A DNA stretch of 64,000 nucleotides, taken from positions 62,001 through 126,000 of the forward strand of contig NZ_NEGB01000003.1 in assembly GCF_002135235.1 (NCBI RefSeq), given 5' to 3'. A program made the position numbers and the translations under genes. The notes beneath the pieces are model-generated. The model did no database searches and was not told the DNA's origin. It saw only the letters and a program-made list of their open reading frames with translations. This stretch comes from Acinetobacter silvestris. GTDB taxonomy: Bacteria; Pseudomonadota; Gammaproteobacteria; Pseudomonadales; Moraxellaceae. Every line of letters starts with the position of its first letter. The first letter of the stretch is position 1. Of this stretch, positions 36,710-47,714 are shown one piece after another.

Positions 36710-37726
36710 ATGCGCTTAAATCACATTGCACTTGCATTAGCAGTTTCAGGAGCAGTTGTTGCTACAACAGCAAATGCAGCTCGTGACACAATTCAAATTG
36801 CTGGTTCATCGACGGTATTACCTTATGCAAGTATTGTTGCAGAAGAATTTGGTAATACTTTTCCACAATTTAAAGCACCAGTTGTGGGTTCTGGCGGTTC
36901 ATCTGCAGGTTTAAAGCAGTTTTGTTCAGGTGTAGGTGATAACACCATTGATATTGCAAATGCATCACGTAAAATTAAAGATACAGAAATCGCTGCGTGT
37001 AAAAAAGCGGGCGTAAATAAAATTCAAGAAATTAAAATTGGTTACGATGGTATCGTATTTGCTTCAAATTCAAGCAAAGCAGCTTATAAGCTTCGCCCAC
37101 AACATGTATTTGCAGCATTGGCAGCAGAATTACCATCAAATGGTAAATTAGTACCCAACCCATATACACGTTGGAACCAAATTGATAAATCACTTCCAAA
37201 TGAACCGATTACTTTAGTTGTTCCAGCCTCTAACCATGGTACACGTGAAGTGTTCCAAGAAAAAATGGTTGAAGCAGGCTGTGAAACTTATGATTACTTT
37301 AAAAAGTTAGACAAAGATGCACAAAAGAAAGCATGCTCTAATTTCCGTAAAGACGGTAAAGTAATTGAAATTGCAGGTGACTATACTGAAACATTGGCAC
37401 GCTTAAAAACTTCCCCGAGTGCTGTAGGTGTATTTGGTTTAGGTTTTTATGATCAAAACCGTGACAAATTACGAGTTGCAACAGTTAACAATGTAACACC
37501 GTCTGAAAAAACGATTTTGAATGGCACTTATCCTGTTTCTCGTCCATTGTATTTCTATGTGAAAGGCGAGCACATTCAATCAATTAAAGGGTTGAAAGAA
37601 TACACTGAATACTTTTTAAATAAAAAAGTATCTGGTAAAGGTTCTAAACTAGATAAAGCAGGTTTAATTTCACTGTCTGATGCTGAACGTGCCAAAGTAC
37701 TTGCAGCATTCAAGGCTGGTAAATAA
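36710..37726 (+). CDS. pstS: periplasmic phosphate-binding protein PstS
   Basis: The ATG at 36710 follows GAGAG and begins the signal peptide MRLNHIALALAVSGAVVA, cleaved at ANA/ARD. An upstream GTG would spoil it. The mature protein shows IQIAGSSTVLPYASIVAEEF, GSGGSSAGLKQFCSG, IDIANASRKI and GYDGIVFASN, all phosphate-site segments of PstS. It delivers phosphate to PstCAB. Preceded by a Pho box. Confidence 0.94.
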   Translation: MRLNHIALALAVSGAVVATTANAARDTIQIAGSSTVLPYASIVAEEFGNTFPQFKAPVVGSGGSSAGLKQFCSGVGDNTIDIANASRKIKDTEIAACKKAGVNKIQEIKIGYDGIVFASNSSKAAYKLRPQHVFAALAAELPSNGKLVPNPYTRWNQIDKSLPNEPITLVVPASNHGTREVFQEKMVEAGCETYDYFKKLDKDAQKKACSNFRKDGKVIEIAGDYTETLARLKTSPSAVGVFGLGFYDQNRDKLRVATVNNVTPSEKTILNGTYPVSRPLYFYVKGEHIQSIKGLKEYTEYFLNKKVSGKGSKLDKAGLISLSDAERAKVLAAFKAGK

Positions 37727-37752
37727 GCGTAAGAATAGATGAAATGAGGGGT

Positions 37753-37774
37753 TGATGGTAAGAAATGACCATCA
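37753..37774 (+). promoter_or_regulatory. intercistronic hairpin between pstS and pstC
   Basis: TGATGGT pairs with ACCATCA around AAGAAATG, 27 bases after the pstS stop. It may limit read-through or protect the pstS message so that the binding protein is made in excess. Confidence 0.5.
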
Positions 37775-37834
37775 GCCTTTTGGTTAAGCAGCGTTTTTTC
37801 AAAGACTTAAAATTGGAAAAACAGTGGAGAATAC

Positions 37835-39214
37835 ATGAATCTGCTACTCATTGGCGTGTTATTAGCACTCGTGGCTATCGCATATCAAATCGGATTACGT
37901 AAAAGCCGAAGCCTAGCAGGTAAGGGGAATAACTCAGCGACATTGCATTCGCGACCAGGCTATTATGGTGCTTTGGTGGCATTGTGGTGTGGTATCCCTG
38001 CTTTCTTGATTTTAATGATTTGGAATTTAGTTGAACCAAATGTTTTACAATATTTAATTTTACAAAATGTGCCTGCAAATATTACAGCCAATTTAGATGT
38101 CGCTGGTATAGATGTATTGGTAGATCGAATTAAAGCCATTGCTTCAGGTTTTGGGGTGAGTGATACCCCAGCAGCTTATGAAGTTGCAGCTGCAGAGCAT
38201 TTGGCCAAGTTTGAAAAAGTAGGTGAATTAGCAAAATTTGCCGTGGTCATTTGTGCTGCGATGTTGGGCTTAGTTTGGGCGAAAAAAAGAGTCAGTCAAA
38301 ACTATCGTGCACGTAACCAAGTCGAACGTACCATTAATGTTATTTTAATTTTATGTTCTGGGGTAGCGATTCTAACGACGATTGGTATCGTCATGTCGAT
38401 GTTTAAAGAAGCGGTGCATTTTTTCCACTTTGTTTCCCCAGTCGATTTTTTCTTTGGTACTGAATGGAATCCCGGATTTAGTACTTCAGGTAATGCTGAA
38501 GGCAGCTATGGTTTATTGCCATTGCTTTGGGGAACATTAATGGTCAGCGGCATCGCATTGTTGGTGGCAGTACCATTGGGTTTAATGATTGCCATTTATT
38601 TGGCTGAATATGCTTCGCCAAAATTTAGATCTTGGGCGAAGCCAGCCATTGAAGTACTCGCAGGTATTCCGACCATTGTTTATGGTGTATTTGCACTGAT
38701 GGTCATTGGGCCTGTATTTAAGTTAATGGGCGAAGCAGTTGGTTTGGAAATTAATGCGACCAGTGCTTTAACTGCTGGTTTTGCTATGGGAATTATGATT
38801 ATTCCTTTCGTGTCATCACTCTCAGATGACATTATTACTCAAGTACCACGTTCATTACGGGATGGTTCTTTAGGTCTGGGTGCGACAAAATCTGAAACGA
38901 TTCGTCAAGTGGTGTTGCCAGCAGCCTTACCGGGAATTACCGGTGCATTTTTATTGGCTGTGTCTCGTGCAGTAGGTGAAACCATGATTGTGGTACTTGC
39001 TGCAGGGAATAGCCCTTTATTACATGTCAATCCATTTGAAGCAGTCTCAACAGTCACCGTGACCATTGTAAAACAATTAACTGGTGACACAGATTTTGCA
39101 AGTCCACAGGCACTGGTTGCATTTGCACTCGGTTTGACTTTGTTTGTAATTACCCTGTGTCTTAATATTGTTGCACTTTATATTGTGCGTAAATATCGTG
39201 AGCAATACGAATGA
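37835..39214 (+). CDS. pstC: phosphate ABC transporter permease PstC (long form)
   Basis: The product has 459 residues against about 320 in E. coli. The extra N-terminal part holds two or three membrane helices (MNLLLIGVLLALVAIAYQIG, YGALVALWCGIPAFLILMIW) and a soluble stretch. The conserved permease core follows: LLPLLWGTLMVSGIALLVAV, EVLAGIPTIVYGVFALMVIG, and the ATPase-contact loop SLGLGATKSETIRQVVLPAA. It pairs with PstA in the inner membrane. The reading frame overlaps pstA by 4 bases. Confidence 0.94.
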   Translation: MNLLLIGVLLALVAIAYQIGLRKSRSLAGKGNNSATLHSRPGYYGALVALWCGIPAFLILMIWNLVEPNVLQYLILQNVPANITANLDVAGIDVLVDRIKAIASGFGVSDTPAAYEVAAAEHLAKFEKVGELAKFAVVICAAMLGLVWAKKRVSQNYRARNQVERTINVILILCSGVAILTTIGIVMSMFKEAVHFFHFVSPVDFFFGTEWNPGFSTSGNAEGSYGLLPLLWGTLMVSGIALLVAVPLGLMIAIYLAEYASPKFRSWAKPAIEVLAGIPTIVYGVFALMVIGPVFKLMGEAVGLEINATSALTAGFAMGIMIIPFVSSLSDDIITQVPRSLRDGSLGLGATKSETIRQVVLPAALPGITGAFLLAVSRAVGETMIVVLAAGNSPLLHVNPFEAVSTVTVTIVKQLTGDTDFASPQALVAFALGLTLFVITLCLNIVALYIVRKYREQYE

Positions 39215-40605
39215 GTAGATCAAATACATCTCCAGTGGATCAAACTGTATTTGATCCTCAGGCCGCGGCGGAGTTACGTGACAAACGTAAAGCCAAAATT
39301 GCCAGTTCATTATCAAAACGTCATCGGAAAGAAAAAATATTTCGTTGGACAGGCTTTTCTTCAGTGATTATTGGACTGGCTTTTGTTGCCTTATTATTTG
39401 GTAGCATCATGTATAAGGGGCTTCCTGCATTTTGGCAAGCCAGTATCACGGTTCCAGTTTATTTTGATCCGACTCTGATTGATGCAGGTCCTCGACCAAC
39501 GCAAAAAGTGGGAGAATCTCCAGCACACTTTCAAGAACGATATATCGAGTGGCAAACTAAAATGGGAATGGTGGATTGGGATGCCATAATCGCCAATGCT
39601 TTAATTGCCAAAGATCCAGCACTGGTTACTCATCGTGATGACTTAAGTAGTTTATATACCAGCTCAGAAGCGTATCGAATCCGTGATATGGTCTTTAAAG
39701 ATTCAGCTTTAATTGGAAAAACGGTAGAATTAAACTTTTTAACCGATGCTAACATTGATGTCTGGTTAGCGGGGAATATTGATCGCTCTCTACCAGATGA
39801 GCAACAACAGCTCAGTCCGGAGATACGTCAGCTTTCTGATCAGCTTGCTGCGAAAGGTATTATCCAACGGACATTTAATACCCAACTTTTTACCAACCCA
39901 GATTCGCGTAGTTCGCCTGCAACAGCTGGTTTGGCGGGTGCATTCATGGGTTCATTGTTCATGATGATCATTGTCATCTTCATCTCTATTCCATTAGGGG
40001 TAGCGAGTGCCATTTATCTTGAAGAATTCGCACCTAAGAACTTTATTACGGATATTATTGAAGTCAATATTAATAATCTTGCAGCCGTACCCTCAATTGT
40101 ATTTGGTTTGTTGGGAGCAGCCATCTTTATTGGTTGGATGCATTTACCCATTTCTGCACCATTGGTCGGTGGTTTAGTGCTTAGCTTAATGACGTTACCC
40201 ACCGTAATCATTACTACTCGTGCATCATTAAAAGCAGTACCACCCTCTATTCGTCAAGCCGCTTTGGGTATAGGTGCATCACGAATCCAAACTGTTTTTC
40301 ATCATGTCTTACCTTTAGCATTACCTGGAATTATGACGGGTTCTATTATTGGTGTTGCACATGCGTTAGGTGAAACCGCACCTTTATTATTAATTGGAAT
40401 GAGTGCATTTGTCGCCAATATTCCAGTATCACCGTTAGATCAATCCACTGCATTACCTGTCCAAGTTTACTTATGGCAAGGCAATGAATTACGTAATTTC
40501 TTTGAAGGACGTACAGCCGCTGCAATTATTGTATTACTTGCTCTTATGGTGAGCTTAAATAGCTTTGCAATTTGGGTACGTAAGAAACTTGAAGTTCGTT
40601 GGTAA
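39211..40605 (+). CDS. pstA: phosphate ABC transporter permease PstA (long form)
   Basis: The product has 464 residues against about 296 in E. coli. The additional N-terminal region (one membrane helix WTGFSSVIIGLAFVALLFGS and a periplasmic part up to about residue 235) matches the DUF3333 extension found in long PstA proteins. The core shows IPLGVASAIYLEEFAP, NNLAAVPSIVFGLLGAAIFI and the contact loop ALGIGASRIQTVFHHVLPLA. Its start is coupled to the pstC stop (ATGA). Confidence 0.94.
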   Translation: MSRSNTSPVDQTVFDPQAAAELRDKRKAKIASSLSKRHRKEKIFRWTGFSSVIIGLAFVALLFGSIMYKGLPAFWQASITVPVYFDPTLIDAGPRPTQKVGESPAHFQERYIEWQTKMGMVDWDAIIANALIAKDPALVTHRDDLSSLYTSSEAYRIRDMVFKDSALIGKTVELNFLTDANIDVWLAGNIDRSLPDEQQQLSPEIRQLSDQLAAKGIIQRTFNTQLFTNPDSRSSPATAGLAGAFMGSLFMMIIVIFISIPLGVASAIYLEEFAPKNFITDIIEVNINNLAAVPSIVFGLLGAAIFIGWMHLPISAPLVGGLVLSLMTLPTVIITTRASLKAVPPSIRQAALGIGASRIQTVFHHVLPLALPGIMTGSIIGVAHALGETAPLLLIGMSAFVANIPVSPLDQSTALPVQVYLWQGNELRNFFEGRTAAAIIVLLALMVSLNSFAIWVRKKLEVRW

Positions 40606-40620
40606 AATAGGACAGAATAG

Positions 40621-41532
40621 ATGAATACGACAGAACTTAAAAATTCCTTAGAACAGGATAAGACCGTGAATTCAGAACACTCGCAATTTACTTCAACAAG
40701 TACAGAGCAAAAGCGTCAGACGACTTCTTTTGTTTCTCAGTTTGAATCATCGCCATCGAAAAAAGAAAAAAACAGCACCGTAAAAATTAGTGCTGAAGAT
40801 GTCCATGTTTATTATGGTGAAGCTGAAGCCATCAAAGGTATTGATCTTCAAGTTTATGAAAATGAAGTGATTGCATTTATTGGACCATCGGGTTGTGGTA
40901 AATCGACTTTTTTACGTACCTTGAATCGTATGAATGATACGATTGATAGCTGCCGTGTGACTGGTAAAGTTTGTCTAGATAACCAAGATATTTATGATCC
41001 AAATCTAGATGTGGTTTTGTTGCGAGCACAAGTGGGTATGGTATTTCAAAAACCAAATCCATTTCCAAAGTCAATTTTTGACAACGTGGCTTATGGTCCA
41101 AAGCTACATGGTTTAGCGCGTGATAAGTATGATTTAGAAGAAATTGTTGAAAATAGTTTGCATAAAGCGGGTCTTTGGAATGAAGTGAAAGATCGTTTAA
41201 ATCAGCCGGGTACAGGTTTGTCTGGTGGCCAACAGCAGCGTTTATGTATCGCACGTACCATTGCAGTCAGTCCTGAAGTGATTCTGATGGATGAACCATG
41301 TTCCGCACTTGATCCAATTGCAACAGCAAAAATTGAAGAATTGATTTCTGAACTTTCTCATCAATATACCATTGCCATCGTAACGCACTCTATGCAGCAA
41401 GCCGCTCGTGTTTCTGACCGTACTGCATATTTTCACTTAGGTGATTTAATTGAAGTGAATGCGACCGAAAAAGTCTTTACCCAGCCAGATCATCAATTAA
41501 CAGAAGCTTATATTACAGGTCGTTTTGGTTAA
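40621..41532 (+). CDS. pstB: phosphate ABC transporter ATPase PstB
   Basis: The 303-residue protein has Walker A ([11 protein letters not shown]), signature [16 protein letters not shown], Walker B ([13 protein letters not shown]) and the switch His in [15 protein letters not shown]. The first 55 residues are a Ser/Glu/Lys-rich extension not found in E. coli PstB. Last gene of the operon; phoU does not follow. A terminator ends the unit. Confidence 0.96.
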   Translation: MNTTELKNSLEQDKTVNSEHSQFTSTSTEQKRQTTSFVSQFESSPSKKEKNSTVKISAEDVHVYYGEAEAIKGIDLQVYENEVIAFIGPSGCGKSTFLRTLNRMNDTIDSCRVTGKVCLDNQDIYDPNLDVVLLRAQVGMVFQKPNPFPKSIFDNVAYGPKLHGLARDKYDLEEIVENSLHKAGLWNEVKDRLNQPGTGLSGGQQQRLCIARTIAVSPEVILMDEPCSALDPIATAKIEELISELSHQYTIAIVTHSMQQAARVSDRTAYFHLGDLIEVNATEKVFTQPDHQLTEAYITGRFG

Positions 41533-41549
41533 TCCTATGATTGCATGAG

Positions 41550-41574
41550 AAAGAGCCGAAAGGCTCTTTTTTTT
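41550..41574 (+). terminator. terminator of the pst operon
   Basis: AAGAGCC/GGCTCTT stem, GAAA loop, then a T-run. Confidence 0.9.
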
Positions 41575-41699
41575 ATGCGTTATGCAAAAGGAGGCTTGAG
41601 GCGATTTAGCTTGAAGAAAATACAGTTGTGCTATTGAATTTTTCCTTAATAGACCACATCTTAAAGACATAAATATGAATATATGAGTTTGATGCCTTT

Positions 41700-42662
41700 A
41701 TGTTATTTCACTTACCCAAAGTTCCTGCTGAGATTCGTGTTAGCCATTTAAATGCACGAATTAATGAGCAGAGAAAGAAAATTGCACAAACTACAGCCTC
41801 TACATTTGAACTCTTACAGTTATCACAACAATTATCCAAAGAGGCGCGTAACCGAAAGAAAAATAATCAAAAAATTTATGTTTTAGATTTTAAAGGTGAT
41901 GTTCAGGCATCCGCAGTAGAAAATATCCGTGAGGAAATTACGCTTATTTTAGCAACAGCCAAAGCAGGGCGTGATCGTGTTGTTGTACGTTTGGAGAGTC
42001 CAGGTGGTATGGTGCATGGCTATGGTTTAGCTGCTGCACAATTGGTACGCCTGCGTGATGCTGGATTCCATTTAACCATTTGTGTCGACAAAGTTGCTGC
42101 AAGTGGTGGTTATATGATGGCGTGCATTGCCAGTGAAATTATTTCTGCCCCATTTGCTATAGTCGGTTCAATTGGTGTGGTCGCTCAAGTTCCAAACTTT
42201 AACCGCTTGTTGAAAGAACATCATGTTGATTTTGAACTGTATACCGCAGGTGAGTTTAAACGTACTGTAACCATGTTTGGTGAAAATACCGTTGAAGGTA
42301 AAGCAAAGTTTGAAGAAGAGTTACAACAAACTCATAATTTATTTAAGCATTTTGTTGAGAAGTATCGTCCGCAATTAAATATCGAAAAAGTGGCAACAGG
42401 TGAGCATTGGTATGGTCAAGATGCAATTGATTTAAACTTAGTAGATAAATTACAAACTTCAGATGAATATATTTTGGCTTTGTTGGCTCAGCATGACGTG
42501 TATGTAATTCAAACACGCCGTAAACCGACATTGGGTGAAAAGTTAGGTTTACAAGCTGCACAAATGGCAGATGCTTTTATTCCCGCTGTAATGAATAAAT
42601 TGGTGAATGAAGTGGTCAAACTGAATAGCTCTTTACCGATGTTTAGAGATAACCGTTTTTAA
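41700..42662 (+). CDS. sohB: S49-family peptidase SohB (no membrane anchor in this frame)
   Basis: The 320-residue protein matches SohB. YVLDFKGDVQASAVENIREE, VVRLESPGGMVHGYGLAAAQ, the nucleophile region VAASGGYMMACIA, and APFAIVGSIGVVAQVPNFNR are all conserved. The Ser and Lys (EFKRTVTMFGENT) of the S49 dyad are present. E. coli SohB has an N-terminal membrane helix of about 30 residues; here the frame starts at MLFHLPKVPAEIRVSHLN without one and without a strong ribosome site. It ends at a terminator. Confidence 0.9.
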   Translation: MLFHLPKVPAEIRVSHLNARINEQRKKIAQTTASTFELLQLSQQLSKEARNRKKNNQKIYVLDFKGDVQASAVENIREEITLILATAKAGRDRVVVRLESPGGMVHGYGLAAAQLVRLRDAGFHLTICVDKVAASGGYMMACIASEIISAPFAIVGSIGVVAQVPNFNRLLKEHHVDFELYTAGEFKRTVTMFGENTVEGKAKFEEELQQTHNLFKHFVEKYRPQLNIEKVATGEHWYGQDAIDLNLVDKLQTSDEYILALLAQHDVYVIQTRRKPTLGEKLGLQAAQMADAFIPAVMNKLVNEVVKLNSSLPMFRDNRF

Positions 42663-42683
42663 TTCGATTTCTTTCTAGCAACC

Positions 42684-42714
42684 AAAAAGCCGATACTCAA
42701 AGTATTGGCTTTTT
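42684..42714 (+). terminator. terminator after sohB
   Basis: AAAAAGCCGATACT pairs with AGTATTGGCTTTTT around CAA, with one wobble. Confidence 0.82.
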
Positions 42715-42809
42715 AAATTTAATATATTGAATAGTGAATGTCTTGGTAAAGTCATCGGCTTTAATGGTATATATTTAATCAATTCAATATTCTTAATAAA
42801 AATGATCGA

Positions 42810-43331
42810 ATGATGTGTAAACAACAATTATTACTGATGGCTCAATACAATATTTGGGCAACTGAACGATTAGTACAGCATCTTAAAACCGTTACAGATG
42901 AAGATTTATATCGTGATGTGGGCTTATTTTTTAAAAGTATTTTTGGAACGCTAAATCACCTTCTTTTAGGGGAACACTATTTATGGTATCGGCGTTTTAC
43001 CGAAGGAGTTTCACCCGCAATTGCATTGTCTACACCTATAGAATCGGACTGTTTACAATGCTTAGAACAGTTGAATACAAAATCACGGCATTGGATTGAT
43101 TTTATTCATACTTTGACAGATGAGCGACTTGCTGGATCTTTAAGTTATAAGCGTGTTAATGGGGAAGCACTTTGTCTACCATTTACCGCAACTTTACTGC
43201 ATGTGTTTAATCATGGAACCCATCATCGTGGGCAAATAACTGCTGCACTCACAGCTTTAGGCTATGAATGCCCAGAATTGGATTTGGTATATATGTTAGT
43301 AGAGCAGAGTCGAGATCATATTAAAAAATAA
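42810..43331 (+). CDS. DinB-family protein
   Basis: The 173-residue four-helix protein carries the DinB metal-site pattern: His50 in GTLNHLLLGEHYLW and two late histidines in LLHVFNHGTHHRGQITAAL. The start MCKQQLLLMAQYNIWATERL is typical. DinB/YfiT-type proteins are divalent-metal-dependent and include thiol transferases, so the substrate cannot be given. A standalone gene; the ribosome site is weak. Confidence 0.85.
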   Translation: MMCKQQLLLMAQYNIWATERLVQHLKTVTDEDLYRDVGLFFKSIFGTLNHLLLGEHYLWYRRFTEGVSPAIALSTPIESDCLQCLEQLNTKSRHWIDFIHTLTDERLAGSLSYKRVNGEALCLPFTATLLHVFNHGTHHRGQITAALTALGYECPELDLVYMLVEQSRDHIKK

Positions 43332-43373
43332 ACAGTATGACCTGATTGATAAATTAGAAATAGGTTATTTGGA

Positions 43374-44417
43374 TTAACATTGGTTCATTTCTAAAACTAA
43401 CTGATTAATTAAATCAGGAGCCTCTAACTTTCGAATTTGTGCAACATTACTGCCTGCCCAAAATGCACCATAACCATTATCCCCATTTTTTAAGGCTAAT
43501 AAATTCAGTTGTTTTGCTAAGTCATATGCATAAGGATAAGCTGCAACGTGTGGTCGGTTGGGTAAATCAACTTGAGTATGCCAGTGGTTAATTAAACCAC
43601 GTGCAGGGCGTCCTGAAATACTGGCTGTAATTTGAGTTAATGGATGATTAAAAAGTGCCTGACGATAAGCTACATTGGCACTAGAAGTTTTACACTGTAC
43701 GAATGCAGTACCAAGTTGTACGGCTTCAGCACCAAAATTCAGCATGGTCTTCGCTTGTTGACCGTTCATGATGCCACCCGCAGCAACAATCGGTAATGAG
43801 CAATGTTGTTTGATTAATTGCACTAAATCAGCTGTTTTAATTGCAGCATCAAAGGTTTGATTGAAAATACCACGATGTCCACCAGCTTCAATACCTTGAG
43901 CAATAATAATATCGATGCCTGCAGCTTCAATTGCGAGTGCTTCAGCTAAATTAGTGGCGGAAACCATGGTTATGATGTCAGCATCTTTTAATTGTTGAAT
44001 TTGATAGGCATGAGGAATACCGAAGTGAAAACTGACGGCCTTCGGTTGGGTCTCTAACACTAAATTGAGAAACTCATCATCATCTAAAAAGCTTGGATAA
44101 ATACATTTTAATTCACGTGGAGGAACAGCCCCAAATTTTTCAAAATGAGGAGTAATATTTTGAATCCATGCCGTGTTTTCACTTATGTTTAATTCGGTCG
44201 GTGCATGACAAAAAAAGTTGAGTTGGAAAGCACCATCCGTGAGTTGTTTTGTTCTCAAAATTTGTGTTCGGGCAGATTCAATTGAGCTTGCGCCAATACC
44301 TAAGGAACCGAGTCCACCTTGGTTTGTAACTTCAGCCGCCAGTTCTGGTGTAGAAACTCCCGCCATTGGTGCTAAAAAAATAGGATGTTTGATATTTAAT
44401 CGATCTAATAAAATCAT
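43374..44417 (-). CDS. nitronate monooxygenase (2-nitropropane dioxygenase family)
   Basis: The 347-residue FMN-binding TIM barrel shows HPIFLAPMAGVSTPELAAEV, GGLGSLGIGASS, QGIEAGGHRG, LPIVAAGGIMNG and GAEAVQLGTAFVQCKTS, all family hallmarks for FMN phosphate and flavin binding. Members oxidise alkyl nitronates such as propionate 3-nitronate to a carbonyl compound and nitrite. It stands alone on the minus strand. Confidence 0.92.
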   Translation of the reverse strand: MILLDRLNIKHPIFLAPMAGVSTPELAAEVTNQGGLGSLGIGASSIESARTQILRTKQLTDGAFQLNFFCHAPTELNISENTAWIQNITPHFEKFGAVPPRELKCIYPSFLDDDEFLNLVLETQPKAVSFHFGIPHAYQIQQLKDADIITMVSATNLAEALAIEAAGIDIIIAQGIEAGGHRGIFNQTFDAAIKTADLVQLIKQHCSLPIVAAGGIMNGQQAKTMLNFGAEAVQLGTAFVQCKTSSANVAYRQALFNHPLTQITASISGRPARGLINHWHTQVDLPNRPHVAAYPYAYDLAKQLNLLALKNGDNGYGAFWAGSNVAQIRKLEAPDLINQLVLEMNQC

Positions 44418-44680
44418 AAGGAGGTTCCTTCTTCTTGTTATAAAGTAGCCATGCTACTGCAAACATGCAAATAATATTCATTATTTATTCTCAAAATATA
44501 AAAGTAAAATTTTTAAGTAATGGTGAATTAAGAGGCTCAAACACCTGATGGTTTTATAAAACTGCATGTCTAGATAAAATATTTTAATTCAAATACTTAA
44601 GTTTTATTTTCGCCTTCTATCCTATGAAGAGAAAGTACATTCAGTATTTTTACAATACTCTGTTGTGGATAGTGATGACA

Positions 44681-45382
44681 TTAAAGGGGATTCACTTGGA
44701 ATAATGAACCAATCCAACTAGAAAAAGCCATCGCGGCAATGCCCCAAACAGTGACCCTTAAACTCCCTTTGGCTAAAGATGTTCCAGCATAATAACTCGA
44801 TACAGCCCCTAATGCGGCTAACGAAAGAATTCCTACAATCAAGACCATCATTTCTAAATGTTGGTCAGGGCTGATGAGAATGGAGATCATTGGAAATAGT
44901 GCCCCAGCTGAAAAAGATATGGCTGATGAAAGTGCCGCTTGAACCGGTTTTGCCGCGGTTATTTCATTAATGCCAATTTCATCACGTGCATGGGCTTCAA
45001 GCGCATCTTTTGCAGTCAGTTGGATGGCGACTTCATGGGCCAGTTCAGGCGTTAATCCTCTAAGAATATAAATTTGTGTGAGTTCTTTGAGTTCTAAATG
45101 TGGATTTTTTGCTAATTCTTTGGCCTCAAATTTTAAATCCGCTTTTTCAATATCGGATTGGGATTTAACCGAGATATATTCACCAGCAGCCATTGAGGTT
45201 GCCCCTGAAATTAAACCAGCAATACAGGTGATCAGGAGCATATGCGTAGAAGCCCCACTGGCAGCCATTCCCATAACTAAGCTGGTGACAGAGATAATTC
45301 CATCATTTGCACCTAGTACAGAGGCACGTAACCAACCAGTGCGATGAATATAATGTTGTTCTGCATGATGTGAATAAGTCAT
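44681..45382 (-). CDS. VIT1/CCC1-family metal transporter
   Basis: The 233-residue membrane protein begins with a His-rich stretch, then WLRASVLGANDGIISVTSLV, GATSMAAGEYISVKSQSD and a cytoplasmic metal-binding hairpin (EAKELAKNPHLELKELTQIY). Three more hydrophobic segments follow. This matches the VIT family, exporters or sequestration transporters of Fe2+/Mn2+. The substrate is inferred from the family. Confidence 0.88.
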   Translation of the reverse strand: MTYSHHAEQHYIHRTGWLRASVLGANDGIISVTSLVMGMAASGASTHMLLITCIAGLISGATSMAAGEYISVKSQSDIEKADLKFEAKELAKNPHLELKELTQIYILRGLTPELAHEVAIQLTAKDALEAHARDEIGINEITAAKPVQAALSSAISFSAGALFPMISILISPDQHLEMMVLIVGILSLAALGAVSSYYAGTSLAKGSLRVTVWGIAAMAFSSWIGSLFQVNPL

Positions 45383-45522
45383 ATGCTTAAATTGTTTTAA
45401 TACTGTTTAATTTAAGCATAGTTGAAATGTACAATTTTGTCATGACATGATTCATTTAGAGATAGAATTTTGAATGACAAAGCCGAAAATTAGAGCTTTA
45501 GAGTAAAACTATAAATAATAAA

Positions 45523-46164
45523 TTAATCGGATTTAATTGGCTTCGGTATGAAGCATAGTTGTATGAGTCCAGTCATGATTGCTCCTATCGTTGCCAAGAG
45601 CATGTCTTGATGAGCATCCCAAATATCACCTTGTTGACCATTATAGTTTTCGGCTTGTTCTGGTGAGAGACTAATAGCAATCCACCATTCAATCCATTCA
45701 TAAAATAAACTGCTCGCCATGACAAATTGAATCACCAAAATAAATAATATCTTTGGCTTTAATGTTGGTAACCATACTTGGAATAAACGATAAAAGAAGG
45801 GGTAGAGAAATAAACCATAGACAAAATGCACCAAGCGATCATACATATTGCGTGTCCAGCCCATGGCTTGGTTTAAATCAAAATGAAAAATTGATTTTAT
45901 CCAATCGTTGTAAGGGACGTAGGAGTATACGTAGTGTGCAGCAGAAACATGAATGAGTAAGAATAAAATATAGAACAGAAATGCTGTATAGCTTAACCCG
46001 AGCTTTTTTTGACAGAAGAATAGTGCAATTAACATCAACAATGTACCCACTTGATGCAACAAATAAGATTCCATTTCAAGTGGCTGGATGCTTGCAAGAA
46101 TAATTGAAAATCCTAAAATGGCGAGTAAAAGCCAATGTTTTAAAGTCAGTTTATAATAAATCAC
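45523..46164 (-). CDS. DUF2238/YjdF-like inner membrane protein
   Basis: The 213-residue protein has six hydrophobic segments. NMYDRLVHFVYGLFLYPFFY, SSLFYEWIEWW and GDIWDAHQDMLLATIGAIMT are the conserved motifs of the DUF2238 family, which has no known function. The acidic, Trp-rich loops are conserved and may bind a metal or lipid. The gene is on the minus strand between the VIT gene and purB. Confidence 0.82.
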   Translation of the reverse strand: MIYYKLTLKHWLLLAILGFSIILASIQPLEMESYLLHQVGTLLMLIALFFCQKKLGLSYTAFLFYILFLLIHVSAAHYVYSYVPYNDWIKSIFHFDLNQAMGWTRNMYDRLVHFVYGLFLYPFFYRLFQVWLPTLKPKILFILVIQFVMASSLFYEWIEWWIAISLSPEQAENYNGQQGDIWDAHQDMLLATIGAIMTGLIQLCFIPKPIKSD

Positions 46165-46212
46165 TGCATTTTTATCTGTAATTATAATTCACGCATTGTA
46201 ATTAAAAAGTAT

Positions 46213-46243
46213 AAAAAATGCGAAGCCAAAGCTCCGCATTTTT
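46213..46243 (-). terminator. terminator after purB
   Basis: On the minus strand AAAATGCGGAGC pairs with GGCTTCGCATTTTT, with G-U wobbles, just beyond the purB stop. Confidence 0.78.
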
Positions 46244-46269
46244 ACATTCAATACATCACTGTATGATGA

Positions 46270-47667
<1,398 letters not shown>

Positions 47668-47714
47668 TTAAATTTTGGAATTAAACCGAAACGGAAGCTC
47701 GTTACAAAGTAGAT

